Source: Bacteroidales bacterium | GTDB taxonomy: Bacteria; Bacteroidota; Bacteroidia; Bacteroidales; UBA932 | Direction: 5' to 3' | Assembly (NCBI GenBank): GCA_030695025.1 | Contig: JAUYTX010000070.1 | Location: 1 to 48,234, forward strand | DNA: 48,234 nucleotides | The notes under the pieces: generated by a model | What the model saw: the letters and a program-made list of their open reading frames with translations, nothing else | Told to the model about the DNA's origin: nothing | Database searches by the model: none | Shown: piece by piece, positions 8,665-16,610 of the stretch | Numbering within the stretch: the stretch's first letter is position 1 | How the letters are laid out: every line of letters begins with the position of its first letter | Position numbers and translations under genes: made by a program

Positions 8665-10344
8665 ATGAAAAAAAGCCCCGGAATAAACAATAGATTGTTT
8701 TTATTGATTGCCTATACAGGTGCGATTTTTTTGCTGCTCTTTACAACCCTGCTTACTTTACAAAAAAGGCAGTCAAAAATGATTCATGATGAATCGGATG
8801 AACAGTTTCACCGGGAAATCACATCAATAATAAATCTTAACAGCAAAGGACTTAGACAAATAGTCTTTGACTATACATACTGGGACGAATTTACCGAGAT
8901 TATGTCTAAAGGAGGGAATTCAACATGGTTTGATCAAAATATATTAACCATTCTTACCTCTTATGACTATGATTATGTGGCTGTTTATAGTATTTCAAAC
9001 GAGCTTTTATACGAACGCTGCTCTGAAGATTACCGCTTAAAAGAGGTTATTCCTGAGGGCGCTCTTGAGTTACTCGAGAAAAAGAGACTTTTAAACTTCT
9101 TCATAGAAACAACTGAGGGTTATATGGAGATTGCTTCTGCTTCAATTCACCCCACTTTTGACCAGAACAGAACCGAGACAAAGCCTTCCGGCTATATATA
9201 TGTCGGAAAACTTTGGGACACTAAAACGGTACAGTATCTATCTGAGTTTACTTCATCTCAAATAACTATTGGCAAGGCTGTTAGCAATGATGACCATAAA
9301 GATTACATTCTTCAAAGCGATATAGCCTTTCCCGGATATAATGGCGATTATATTGGCGGAGCACTATTTCTTAGAGAGAATCCTGTGTTCAAGCTTTACA
9401 ACAGCAGCTCGATTTATATGATGGCAGTTCTTATAATATCGCTTTCTTTTGTCTGGATTACAATCAGATACGCAACCCGCCTCTGGGTAATTAAGCCTCT
9501 TAAGCATGTTGAGAACATCCTTAAGAGAGAGAGTTCAAATGATATTAGTATGTTAAAGAAGGCTCCCGGAGAGTTTGCTCAGATAGCCACTCTTTTCGAA
9601 AATTACAAAAAGCAGGAGGAGGAGATTAAGCAGGCAAAAGAGTTGGCAGAGCAGGCAGACACACTCAAAACCAGATTTCTTGCAAATATCAGCCACGAAA
9701 CAAGAACACCTATGAACAGCATTATGGGGTTCTCCGAACTCTTAAATGACCCTGACCTTACACAGGAGCAAAGGATGCAATATGTTGGGATTATCCATTC
9801 CAACAGTTTGAAAATGATGGAGCTTTTAGGCGATCTGATGAATGTTTCCCGGCTTCAGTCAGGACAGGAAGAGATTCACGAATCTCCCTTTTCACTTAAA
9901 GAGATGATGGTAAACATCCACACTAACCATAACTATAAAGCATCCGGTAAAGGGCTCCTTTTGGTAAACAAAACCCAGAACTCTTCTGATGATATCATTC
10001 TCTATACTGACCGCGAAAAGGTGTGTCAGATAATTGACAATCTGATAAATAACGCCATTAAATACTCTCCGGAGGGAACCATTGAATACGGTTTTGAAAA
10101 GACAAAAACATTTATCAAATTTTATGTAAAGGACCAGGGAATAGGCATTCCTTTAGAACTGCATGATAGAATTTTTGACTATTTCATCCAAGGCGAAACC
10201 TCTCTGAATAAAAGCTTTAGCGGAGTAGGTCTGGGCCTTGCAATTGCAAAGGCAAACGTAAAACTGTTAGGAGGCAGCATTAAGGTGGAGAGCGAACCAG
10301 GTAAGGGTTCCTGCTTCAGTTTTACAATTCCACATAAATTCTAA
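8665..10344 (+). CDS. Membrane histidine kinase with periplasmic CHASE4 sensor
   Basis: 559 residues. TM1 is near residues 10-32. A periplasmic CHASE4 domain follows (about 50-240) with its typical FDYTYWDEF and a later [10 protein letters not shown], then TM2 (about 250-270) and a HAMP-like linker ending in coiled-coil sequence ([18 protein letters not shown]). The HisKA box [15 protein letters not shown] carries the phospho-accepting His near residue 344. The HATPase_c domain shows an N box ([13 protein letters not shown]), a G1 box (DQGIGIP) and a G2 box ([10 protein letters not shown]). All catalytic parts are present. There is no receiver domain and no response-regulator gene nearby, so it is an orphan kinase. 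The next gene, asnA, begins 20 bp later with its own -7 motif. Confidence 0.92.
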   Translation: MKKSPGINNRLFLLIAYTGAIFLLLFTTLLTLQKRQSKMIHDESDEQFHREITSIINLNSKGLRQIVFDYTYWDEFTEIMSKGGNSTWFDQNILTILTSYDYDYVAVYSISNELLYERCSEDYRLKEVIPEGALELLEKKRLLNFFIETTEGYMEIASASIHPTFDQNRTETKPSGYIYVGKLWDTKTVQYLSEFTSSQITIGKAVSNDDHKDYILQSDIAFPGYNGDYIGGALFLRENPVFKLYNSSSIYMMAVLIISLSFVWITIRYATRLWVIKPLKHVENILKRESSNDISMLKKAPGEFAQIATLFENYKKQEEEIKQAKELAEQADTLKTRFLANISHETRTPMNSIMGFSELLNDPDLTQEQRMQYVGIIHSNSLKMMELLGDLMNVSRLQSGQEEIHESPFSLKEMMVNIHTNHNYKASGKGLLLVNKTQNSSDDIILYTDREKVCQIIDNLINNAIKYSPEGTIEYGFEKTKTFIKFYVKDQGIGIPLELHDRIFDYFIQGETSLNKSFSGVGLGLAIAKANVKLLGGSIKVESEPGKGSCFSFTIPHKF

Positions 10345-10351
10345 CCCCAAA

Positions 10352-10359
10352 TATATTTG
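10352..10359 (+). promoter_or_regulatory. -7 promoter element abutting asnA
   Basis: TATATTTG matches TAnnTTTG and ends only five bases before the asnA ATG. No clear TTTG lies 20 bp upstream. If active, the transcript would start at or within a few bases of the start codon. Confidence 0.45.
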
Positions 10360-10364
10360 TACCA

Positions 10365-11402
10365 ATGTCAGTATTAATTCCAAAAGGATATAGAAATATC
10401 CTTGAAAATGTAGAGAATACCCAAAAGGGTATTAAGCTGGTTAAGGACATGTTCCAGAGTAACCTGTCCGCTCAGCTGGTTCTTCTCAGGGTCACTGCAC
10501 CTGTTATGGTGCTTAAAGGGACCGGTATCAATGACGATCTTAACGGAGTAGAGAGGCCCGTAACCTTTCCCGTTAAAGACCTTAATGAGGCACCTGCAGA
10601 GGTAGTTCAGTCTCTTGCCAAGTGGAAGAGGGTGAAGTTGTCAGAAATGAAGATGAATCATAATCGTGGAATTTATACAGATATGAACGCAATCCGTCCG
10701 GACGAGGTGATGGACAATATCCACTCTATTTATGTGGATCAGTGGGATTGGGAAAAGGTCATCAGCAAAGAGGACAGAAACCTCTCCTTCCTTAGAAGCA
10801 CTGTAAGAAGAATTTACGAAGCAATCAGGGTAACTGAAAACAGAATATATGTAGAGTACCCGCAGATAGTACCATCACTGCCGGAAGATCTATTCTTCAT
10901 ACACGCGCAGGAGCTGCTTGAGATGTATCCGGGCCTGACTCCAAAAGAGCGCGAGAATGAGATTACAAAGAAATATAAGGCTGTTTTTGTAATAGGAATA
11001 GGACACGAACTTACAGATGGCAACCCTCACGATGGCAGAGCTGCAGACTACGACGACTGGAGCACCAAAAATGAAGATGGTTATTATGGCCTTAATGGCG
11101 ACCTTCTGCTATGGAATCCTGTTTTGCAAAGTTCATTTGAGATTTCCAGTATGGGAATACGTGTTGATGAGTCAGCAATGGAAAAACAGCTGAAAATCCG
11201 TAATCAGGAGTGGAAAAAGGAGTTAATGTTCCACAAAGAGTTGCTGGCAGGCAATCTCCCTTACACAATAGGCGGAGGTATCGGACAATCAAGGCTTTGT
11301 ATGTTCCTTTTACGTAAGTGCCACATTGGTGAAATCCAATGCAGCATATGGACAGATGAGATAAAAAATGAGTGTAAAAAAGCAGGCATTGAGCTAATGT
11401 AA
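10365..11402 (+). CDS. asnA: Aspartate-ammonia ligase (asparagine synthetase A)
   Basis: The 345-residue product matches AsnA over its whole length. It makes asparagine from aspartate, ammonia and ATP through an aspartyl-AMP intermediate, using a fold shared with class II aminoacyl-tRNA synthetases. Recognisable segments are the N-terminal IPKGYRNILENVENTQKGI, APVMVLKGTGINDDLNGVER, KWKRVKL, IYVDQWDWEKVI, the GHELTDGNPHDGRAADYDDW block, and the C-terminal GGGIGQSRLCMFLLRKCHIG (class II motif 3 equivalent). The length is that of the family (about 330-345). It is a cytoplasmic dimer in known members. The gene sits just after the kinase gene and ends before a strong hairpin terminator, so it is probably transcribed alone. 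Confidence 0.97.
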   Translation: MSVLIPKGYRNILENVENTQKGIKLVKDMFQSNLSAQLVLLRVTAPVMVLKGTGINDDLNGVERPVTFPVKDLNEAPAEVVQSLAKWKRVKLSEMKMNHNRGIYTDMNAIRPDEVMDNIHSIYVDQWDWEKVISKEDRNLSFLRSTVRRIYEAIRVTENRIYVEYPQIVPSLPEDLFFIHAQELLEMYPGLTPKERENEITKKYKAVFVIGIGHELTDGNPHDGRAADYDDWSTKNEDGYYGLNGDLLLWNPVLQSSFEISSMGIRVDESAMEKQLKIRNQEWKKELMFHKELLAGNLPYTIGGGIGQSRLCMFLLRKCHIGEIQCSIWTDEIKNECKKAGIELM

Positions 11403-11480
11403 CTGCATTTCCCGGCATTTTACTTATCACCAAATCGTAAATAACCCGAGAAATTGACACATTGAAATCAAAAAAGGCTT

Positions 11481-11527
11481 AGGGTTGACTAATTTTACTC
11501 ATAATTTAGTTAACCCTTAATCTTTTT
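11481..11527 (+). terminator. Terminator between asnA and the next lipoprotein gene
   Basis: The arms 11481-11492 and 11506-11517 give a 12-bp stem with one G.T pair (AGGGTTGACTAA / TTAGTTAACCCT), followed by TAATC and seven Ts. It lies about 80 bp after asnA and just before the ATG at 11533, so it could also act in the leader of the next gene. Confidence 0.8.
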
Positions 11528-11532
11528 TTGCT

Positions 11533-12174
11533 ATGAAAAATCTTCTGAAATTAGTAGTTATCTCCTCTCTCTTTCTTCTCACCTCTTGTGACCTTATTGA
11601 GGAGGCAATCACAGGGTCTAAACTCGGCGGTGAACAATCATCAATAGGCCAGGTAGGGGTTACAGTAACTTCGTCAAGTGCCCAGATAAATGGAGTCAGC
11701 AACATTCAGGCATCTGTAACATCTCTAAGCGGGGGTGTATCAAATTATACAGGATCTGCAACTGTCGCCAACTCATCAATTATCAACACTCTGAGCAATC
11801 TTCCGGGAGTATCTGTCAGCGGCAATACTGTTACAGTAACAGGTATTAAATTCAAATCAACAACCGAGGGAATTGAAAGTATATATGGCTTTGACCCGGG
11901 GATAATAATCAAGTACAGCTCAAGCGTAGGAGACACATATGACATACTTGGCTCTTCAACCAAAAGAGAAGTAACTGCAAAATCAACCTCTGATGACTTC
12001 AGTTGGGGAGGGATGATGATAAAGGTTATTAAGGTAGAGGAGAATATCAACCGCGGTGGTGTTAAGAAAATAACATACTTTGGTAACCACAAATGGGGTA
12101 TAGTCGCTATCAGATTTGATTTTGATGATGGATCCTACTCTCAGTTTCCAATTTACAACAGCGCAAATAACTAG
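11533..12174 (+). CDS. Uncharacterised lipoprotein
   Basis: The 213-residue product begins MKNLLKLVVISSLFLLTSC, a standard lipoprotein signal. The mature part is rich in Ser, Thr, Gly and Val and looks all-beta (SSIGQVGVTVTSSSAQINGV, SGNTVTVTGIKF, GFDPGIIIKYSSSVGDTYDI). It ends with a domain containing FGNHKWGIVAIRFDFDDGSY. I recognise no family. It follows the hairpin at 11481-11527. The radical SAM gene starts 11 bp after its stop on the same strand, so the two are probably in one transcript. A link between lipoprotein and enzyme is an inference from spacing only. Confidence 0.72.
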   Translation: MKNLLKLVVISSLFLLTSCDLIEEAITGSKLGGEQSSIGQVGVTVTSSSAQINGVSNIQASVTSLSGGVSNYTGSATVANSSIINTLSNLPGVSVSGNTVTVTGIKFKSTTEGIESIYGFDPGIIIKYSSSVGDTYDILGSSTKREVTAKSTSDDFSWGGMMIKVIKVEENINRGGVKKITYFGNHKWGIVAIRFDFDDGSYSQFPIYNSANN

Positions 12175-12185
12175 CGTTTTTGAGA

Positions 12186-13454
12186 ATGAAGCACCTTACT
12201 ATTAATGGTGAGAGAAAAGCCGTTCCTCCTTTCCCTCACCACAAGGAGTATGTCTACCGCTGTTACCAATTCTTTAAAGCAAAGAATCTGTATTCATTTC
12301 TGACAATTCCCGGTCACTACAAATTTGTAAGAGAGATTTGGATGCAGAAAAAGCATAAGGTGGCAATACCTCGTGACCTTCTCATAGACCCCACAAGTGA
12401 CTGCAACCTTAAATGCAAAGGTTGCTGGGCTGCTGGTTACGAGAAACACTCAAATATCTCCTACGAAAAGCTTGATTCAATATTCACAGAGGCAGCAGAG
12501 CTGGGTGTGATGGATATTCTCATGTCCGGGGGAGAACCACTTATGCGTAAAGATGACATAGTTGCGCTGGCTGCAAAGCATCGAAACCTTACCTTTTCTA
12601 TGTTTACAAACGCAACTCTTGTTGACGAAGCTTTTGCAGACAAACTTGTCGAACTAGGCAATTTAAACCTCTTCATTAGTATCGAAGGGTATCGGGAAGA
12701 TACAGATTTTCGCAGAGGTAAAGGAACATATGACAAAGTAATTAAGGCAATGGATCTGCTAAAGGCAAGAGATATTGGGTTTGGATTTTCTGTGTGCTAT
12801 CATTCAAGAAATTACAAAGTTATATGTAGTGATGAGTTCATTGGCTTTATGAGAGAAAAGGGGGCATGGTTTGCGTGGCTATTCAATTACCTCCCAATAG
12901 GCAGTGATGCCGACACATCTCTTTGTTGTACTGCAGAACAGAGAGCATACGTAATGAAAAAGACGGATGAGTATTACAAAAAACACGATTTTCTGCTGAT
13001 TGATTTTGCAAACAGCGGTCACAAATCAATAGGTTGTGTGGCGGCCGGTAACGATTTTCTGCATATAAATGCAAATGGCGATGTTGAGCCATGTGCATTC
13101 TGCCACTATTCCGACACTAATATTAACGACAAAACCTTTCTTGAAGCGCTAAACTCACCATTTCTTAAGACCTTCAGGAATAAAAAGCCCTTTTCTCAAA
13201 ATTTTCTCACCCCTTGCCCAATGATGGATCTTCCCGAGGAGATAGTAAAGCTTACATCCGACAAATCAGTAATATCAACCCATTTGGCCAATCCAGAAAG
13301 CGGAGAAGAGCTAGCTAAAAAAACCAGGCTTCTAGCCAAAAACTGGCAGCCTGTTGCCGAGAAAATATATGAAGGACTTCCAAAAGCAGAAAAGAGAAGA
13401 TTTGGAATATTAAACTGGTTGTTACATGCCGGAGATAAATATAAATACCGGTAA
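12186..13454 (+). CDS. Radical SAM protein with SPASM/twitch-like C-terminal cysteines
   Basis: 422 residues from the ATG at 12186 (an in-frame TTG at 12180 is less likely). The radical SAM motif CNLKCKGC places the three [4Fe-4S]-SAM ligands at C73, C77 and C80. The SAM-binding loop is MSGGEPLMR. The C-terminal part holds C284, C303, C306 and C344 around HINANGDVEPCAFC, spaced like the auxiliary-cluster region of SPASM or twitch enzymes, which modify peptides, proteins or sulfatases. About 70 residues precede the motif and contain a basic HKEYVYRCYQFFKAKN segment. No precursor peptide is evident nearby. Neighbours are a lipoprotein 11 bp upstream and a small membrane protein 63 bp downstream. 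The fold is sure and the reaction is not known. Confidence 0.88.
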   Translation: MKHLTINGERKAVPPFPHHKEYVYRCYQFFKAKNLYSFLTIPGHYKFVREIWMQKKHKVAIPRDLLIDPTSDCNLKCKGCWAAGYEKHSNISYEKLDSIFTEAAELGVMDILMSGGEPLMRKDDIVALAAKHRNLTFSMFTNATLVDEAFADKLVELGNLNLFISIEGYREDTDFRRGKGTYDKVIKAMDLLKARDIGFGFSVCYHSRNYKVICSDEFIGFMREKGAWFAWLFNYLPIGSDADTSLCCTAEQRAYVMKKTDEYYKKHDFLLIDFANSGHKSIGCVAAGNDFLHINANGDVEPCAFCHYSDTNINDKTFLEALNSPFLKTFRNKKPFSQNFLTPCPMMDLPEEIVKLTSDKSVISTHLANPESGEELAKKTRLLAKNWQPVAEKIYEGLPKAEKRRFGILNWLLHAGDKYKYR

Positions 13455-13517
13455 ATAAGACAATTATAGAGCAAGCAATTACAGATAAGCTAAATAAAAC
13501 AACAAATAAAACTGGCA

Positions 13518-13958
13518 ATGATAAACTATCGTTTTAAATATTTCGGGCTGGCTATTGTTCTGGTAGCTGTGGCATTTACGGTGCTCTATTTTGGGTTTAA
13601 CTTTCGTTTTGAGATGACAGTGTTTGCAGTGCACTCTGCCTTCTTTGAAACCAAAATGTTTGCACTATTCAAGACAAATTTTGCCGATGAACTTATACTC
13701 ATTTCATACCTGACAGGTTTGGCTCTTATTATGTTTTCAAAAGAGAAAAATGAGAGTGTGGTGGTTATGCAAAAAAGGCATTACGCAATGCGTTATGCCT
13801 TTTTAATCAATCTTCTGATACAGTTATTTGTTATCCTTTTTATCTACGGACAGGGGTTTATTGCTTTTCTTGTGCTTAACCTAATCAATCTGCCATTGCT
13901 CTATCTGGTTCTCTTTTTTATTATGAAAAGAGGTGTAAATGAGCAGCAGCGTAAATAA
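13518..13958 (+). CDS. Small four-helix membrane protein of unknown function
   Basis: 146 residues. Four hydrophobic segments lie near residues 8-28, 55-75, 92-112 and 115-138. The C-terminus is basic (KRGVNEQQRK). A short basic loop (MQKRHYAMRYA) separates the second and third segments. I recognise no family and see no catalytic motif. It follows the radical SAM gene by 63 bp in the same direction and ends 24 bp before the convergent dihydroorotate-dehydrogenase-like gene. Co-transcription with the radical SAM gene is likely but a shared function is only a guess. Confidence 0.65.
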   Translation: MINYRFKYFGLAIVLVAVAFTVLYFGFNFRFEMTVFAVHSAFFETKMFALFKTNFADELILISYLTGLALIMFSKEKNESVVVMQKRHYAMRYAFLINLLIQLFVILFIYGQGFIAFLVLNLINLPLLYLVLFFIMKRGVNEQQRK

Positions 13959-13982
13959 TCGACCATTAAGTTAATTCGAAAA

Positions 13983-14960
13983 CTACTTACTCCCGAAACT
14001 CTTCATAAACTGAACCCTTTCAAATTTTTCGGGGTTTTCAATGTTTGAATAATTAAGTCTGCCTTTGAAATCAGAGATGTTTTTAAACCCTTGTGAATCC
14101 ATAAAGAGGTTAAGATCTGCAATAGCGTTAGATATTGCATCGCCTCCTTTTTTATAAAGTGCAGTACACATCTGGGCAGTTGTTGCTCCTGCAAGAATCT
14201 GTTTCAGAACTACTGTTCCGTTGTGAATTCCGGTGCTTGCAGAAAGGTCAATACCCGGAACGAGTGCCGAAACTATACCCATCCAACGAAGCTCCTTAAG
14301 GTACTCGTCAGGATGAGAGAAGGCATCAGCAGGGAAAATCCTCAATTTCTTTATGTCAATATCGGGGCTGTAAAAACGGTTGAACATAACAACTCCCTTT
14401 GCACCATTAGCTTTTAGGTTGCTTACGAACCCAGGAATGTTTGTAAAGTTTGAGCCTATTTTTACCGCTACCGGAATTCCAATGCTTTTTGAAACCTTTG
14501 ATACAACATTGAAATACTCCTTTTCAATATCGTCTGATTTTTTGTGCACATTCAAAGGAAGAGAGTAGATATTCAGCTCCAGTCCGTCTGCACCGGCACT
14601 CTCTATCTCCTTGGCAAAGAGTGTCCATTCGCCTGTAGAAAAGCAGTTTATGCTTGCTATGACAGGAACCGAAACAGTCCTCTTTACATCCTCAATCAAT
14701 TTCAGATATCTGTCAATGGAGTTTTGACGCAAGTAGTGGTGAAGATAATCTGCCGACTCCGGATAGTCATGGGACTGTGAGTTTAGAAACTCTGCCTCGT
14801 TTACAATCTGCTCCTCAAAAAGTGATTTTACCACTATTGCACCCACTCCTGCCCTCTCGAATTCTGCAACCCTGTCCAATTGTGCCGTAAGTCCGGAGCT
14901 TGCCGCAAGGATTGGCGATTTTAGTGCCAGCCCGAGGTAGTTAACTGAAAGATTTGACAT
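13983..14960 (-). CDS. Dihydroorotate dehydrogenase-like flavoprotein
   Basis: 325 residues forming a TIM barrel of the PyrD family. Recognisable parts are LGLALKSPILAASSGLT, VKSLFEEQI, PVIASINCFSTGEW, GADGLELNIYSLP, PVAVKIGSNFTNI, and a C-terminal FMN-phosphate region (STGIHNGTVVLKQILAGA, TTAQMCTALYKKG). In true class 1 enzymes the stretch after the glutamate/leucine/asparagine reads NCPN or SCPN with a catalytic Cys. Here it is LNIYSLP, with no Cys and only a nearby Ser. Proteins of this kind are usually annotated dihydroorotate dehydrogenase-like, and their substrate may not be dihydroorotate. The gene begins 13 bp after the glyS stop on the same strand, so they likely share a transcript. 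Confidence 0.85.
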   Translation of the reverse strand: MSNLSVNYLGLALKSPILAASSGLTAQLDRVAEFERAGVGAIVVKSLFEEQIVNEAEFLNSQSHDYPESADYLHHYLRQNSIDRYLKLIEDVKRTVSVPVIASINCFSTGEWTLFAKEIESAGADGLELNIYSLPLNVHKKSDDIEKEYFNVVSKVSKSIGIPVAVKIGSNFTNIPGFVSNLKANGAKGVVMFNRFYSPDIDIKKLRIFPADAFSHPDEYLKELRWMGIVSALVPGIDLSASTGIHNGTVVLKQILAGATTAQMCTALYKKGGDAISNAIADLNLFMDSQGFKNISDFKGRLNYSNIENPEKFERVQFMKSFGSK

Positions 14961-14973
14961 AGTTTATGTGGTG

Positions 14974-16512
14974 TTAAATTTGTTCCAATACTTTTCTCAT
15001 GCTTACCTTCTCCTCAATTATTTTTCTCAAATTATCAACAGGTACGCGCTCTTGTTCCATTGAATCCCTGTAACGGATTGTAACTGTATTGTCGGTTAAG
15101 CTTTGATGATCGATTGTGATGCAGAACGGGGTACCAATAGCATCCTGACGGCGGTATCTCTTTCCTATGCTGTCCTTTTCGTCATATTGGCAATTAACGT
15201 CGTACTTGAGATCGTCCATAATCTTTCTTGCAAACTCCGGAAGACCGTCCTTTTTAACAAGAGGCAAAACAGCAAGTTTAACCGGTGCAAGAAAAGCAGG
15301 AAGCCTTAAAACTACCCTATCCTCTCCGTTTTCCAACTTCTCTTCACAATACGAAGAGGAGTATATTGCTAGGAATGTTCTGTCAAGGCCAATTGATGTC
15401 TCAACTACATAAGGAACGTAGTTCTCGTTTGTTTCAGGATCGAAGTACTGCATCTTTTTGCCCGAAAACTTCTGGTGCTGCGAAAGGTCAAAGTCGGTCC
15501 TTGAATGAATTCCCTCAAGCTCCTTGAAGCCGAATGGAAAATCAAATTCGATATCGGCAGCGGCATTTGCGTAGTGTGCCAGTTTCTCGTGGTTGTGAAA
15601 CCTGTATTTACTCTCACCTAAGCCTAGGGCTAAGTGCCACTTCAGGCGTGCCTCTTTCCACTTTTCAAACCATGAAATCTCTTCACCCGGGCGAACAAAA
15701 AACTGCATCTCCATCTGCTCAAACTCCCTCATTCTGAAAATGAATTGACGGGCAACGATTTCGTTTCTAAAGGCTTTGCCTATCTGGGCAATACCAAACG
15801 GAATCTTCATCCTGCCGGTCTTCTGAACATTCAAAAAGTTTACGAAGATACCCTGAGCCGTTTCCGGCCTGAGGTAAATTGTCCCGGCATCTTCACTTAC
15901 GCTGCCCATCTGGGTAGAGAACATAAGGTTAAATTGCCTCACCTCGGTCCAGTTTCTTGAACCCGAAACCGGACAAGCTATTTCACAGTCAATTATAAGT
16001 TGTCTTACAGCTTCAAGATCACCGCTGTTGAGAGACTCGTTCATTTTGGCAGTCACTTCGTCGGCCTTAACCCTGTTCCTTAAAACATTGGGATTTGTTG
16101 CACGAAACTGAGCCTCATCAAAGGTTTCACCAAACTTCTTCTTTCCCTTCTCAACCTCTTTCTCTATCTTCTCCTCCAGTTTGGCAATGTAATCCTCAAG
16201 CAGAACATCGGCTCTGTATCTCTTTTTTGAATCCTTGTTATCAATCAAAGGGTCGTTAAATGCACCAACGTGTCCCGAGGCTTCCCAAATTTTAGGATGC
16301 ATGAATATTGCAGAGTCAATCCCAACAATATTTTCGTTAAGACGAACCATTGCATCCCACCAGTATTTCTTGATGTTATTCTTGAGTTCCACCCCCAACT
16401 GTCCGTAGTCATACACTGCACTCAGGCCATCGTAAACCTCACTGGACTGAAAAATGAAACCATACTCCTTTGCGTGTGCTATTAGACTCTTGAATAACTC
16501 CTCCTGTGTCAT
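14974..16512 (-). CDS. glyS: Glycyl-tRNA synthetase, single-chain dimeric type
   Basis: 512 residues of the eukaryote-like alpha2 glycyl-tRNA synthetase, not the alpha2beta2 type of Proteobacteria. N-terminal signature: GFIFQSSEVYDGLSAVYDYG. Class II motifs: LRPETAQGIFVNF with QIGKAFRNEI and FRMREFEQMEMQFF (motifs 1-2), and ETSIGLDRTFLAIYSS (motif 3). The C-terminal anticodon-binding domain starts near LAPVKLAVLPLVKKDGLPEF. It charges tRNA-Gly in the cytoplasm. A charged insertion (EEKIEKEVEKGKKKFGETFD) lies between the catalytic parts, as in other members. The ATG at 16512 gives the expected N-terminus. It is divergent from dsbD, with a 98-bp shared promoter region, and is followed by the DHOD-like gene. 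Confidence 0.97.
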   Translation of the reverse strand: MTQEELFKSLIAHAKEYGFIFQSSEVYDGLSAVYDYGQLGVELKNNIKKYWWDAMVRLNENIVGIDSAIFMHPKIWEASGHVGAFNDPLIDNKDSKKRYRADVLLEDYIAKLEEKIEKEVEKGKKKFGETFDEAQFRATNPNVLRNRVKADEVTAKMNESLNSGDLEAVRQLIIDCEIACPVSGSRNWTEVRQFNLMFSTQMGSVSEDAGTIYLRPETAQGIFVNFLNVQKTGRMKIPFGIAQIGKAFRNEIVARQFIFRMREFEQMEMQFFVRPGEEISWFEKWKEARLKWHLALGLGESKYRFHNHEKLAHYANAAADIEFDFPFGFKELEGIHSRTDFDLSQHQKFSGKKMQYFDPETNENYVPYVVETSIGLDRTFLAIYSSSYCEEKLENGEDRVVLRLPAFLAPVKLAVLPLVKKDGLPEFARKIMDDLKYDVNCQYDEKDSIGKRYRRQDAIGTPFCITIDHQSLTDNTVTIRYRDSMEQERVPVDNLRKIIEEKVSMRKVLEQI

Positions 16513-16563
16513 AATTACAATTGTTTATAAACTGCGAAATTAGTGCTTTTTATATAAATTTAA

Positions 16564-16571
16564 TACTTTTG
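16564..16571 (+). promoter_or_regulatory. -7 element upstream of dsbD
   Basis: TACTTTTG matches TAnnTTTG and lies 39 bp before the dsbD ATG. No perfect TTTG is seen at the right distance, only a T-rich stretch. Confidence 0.4.
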
Positions 16572-16610
16572 TCTGTCAATAATCCCTAAAGTGACTAAAA
16601 CAAACATAAG

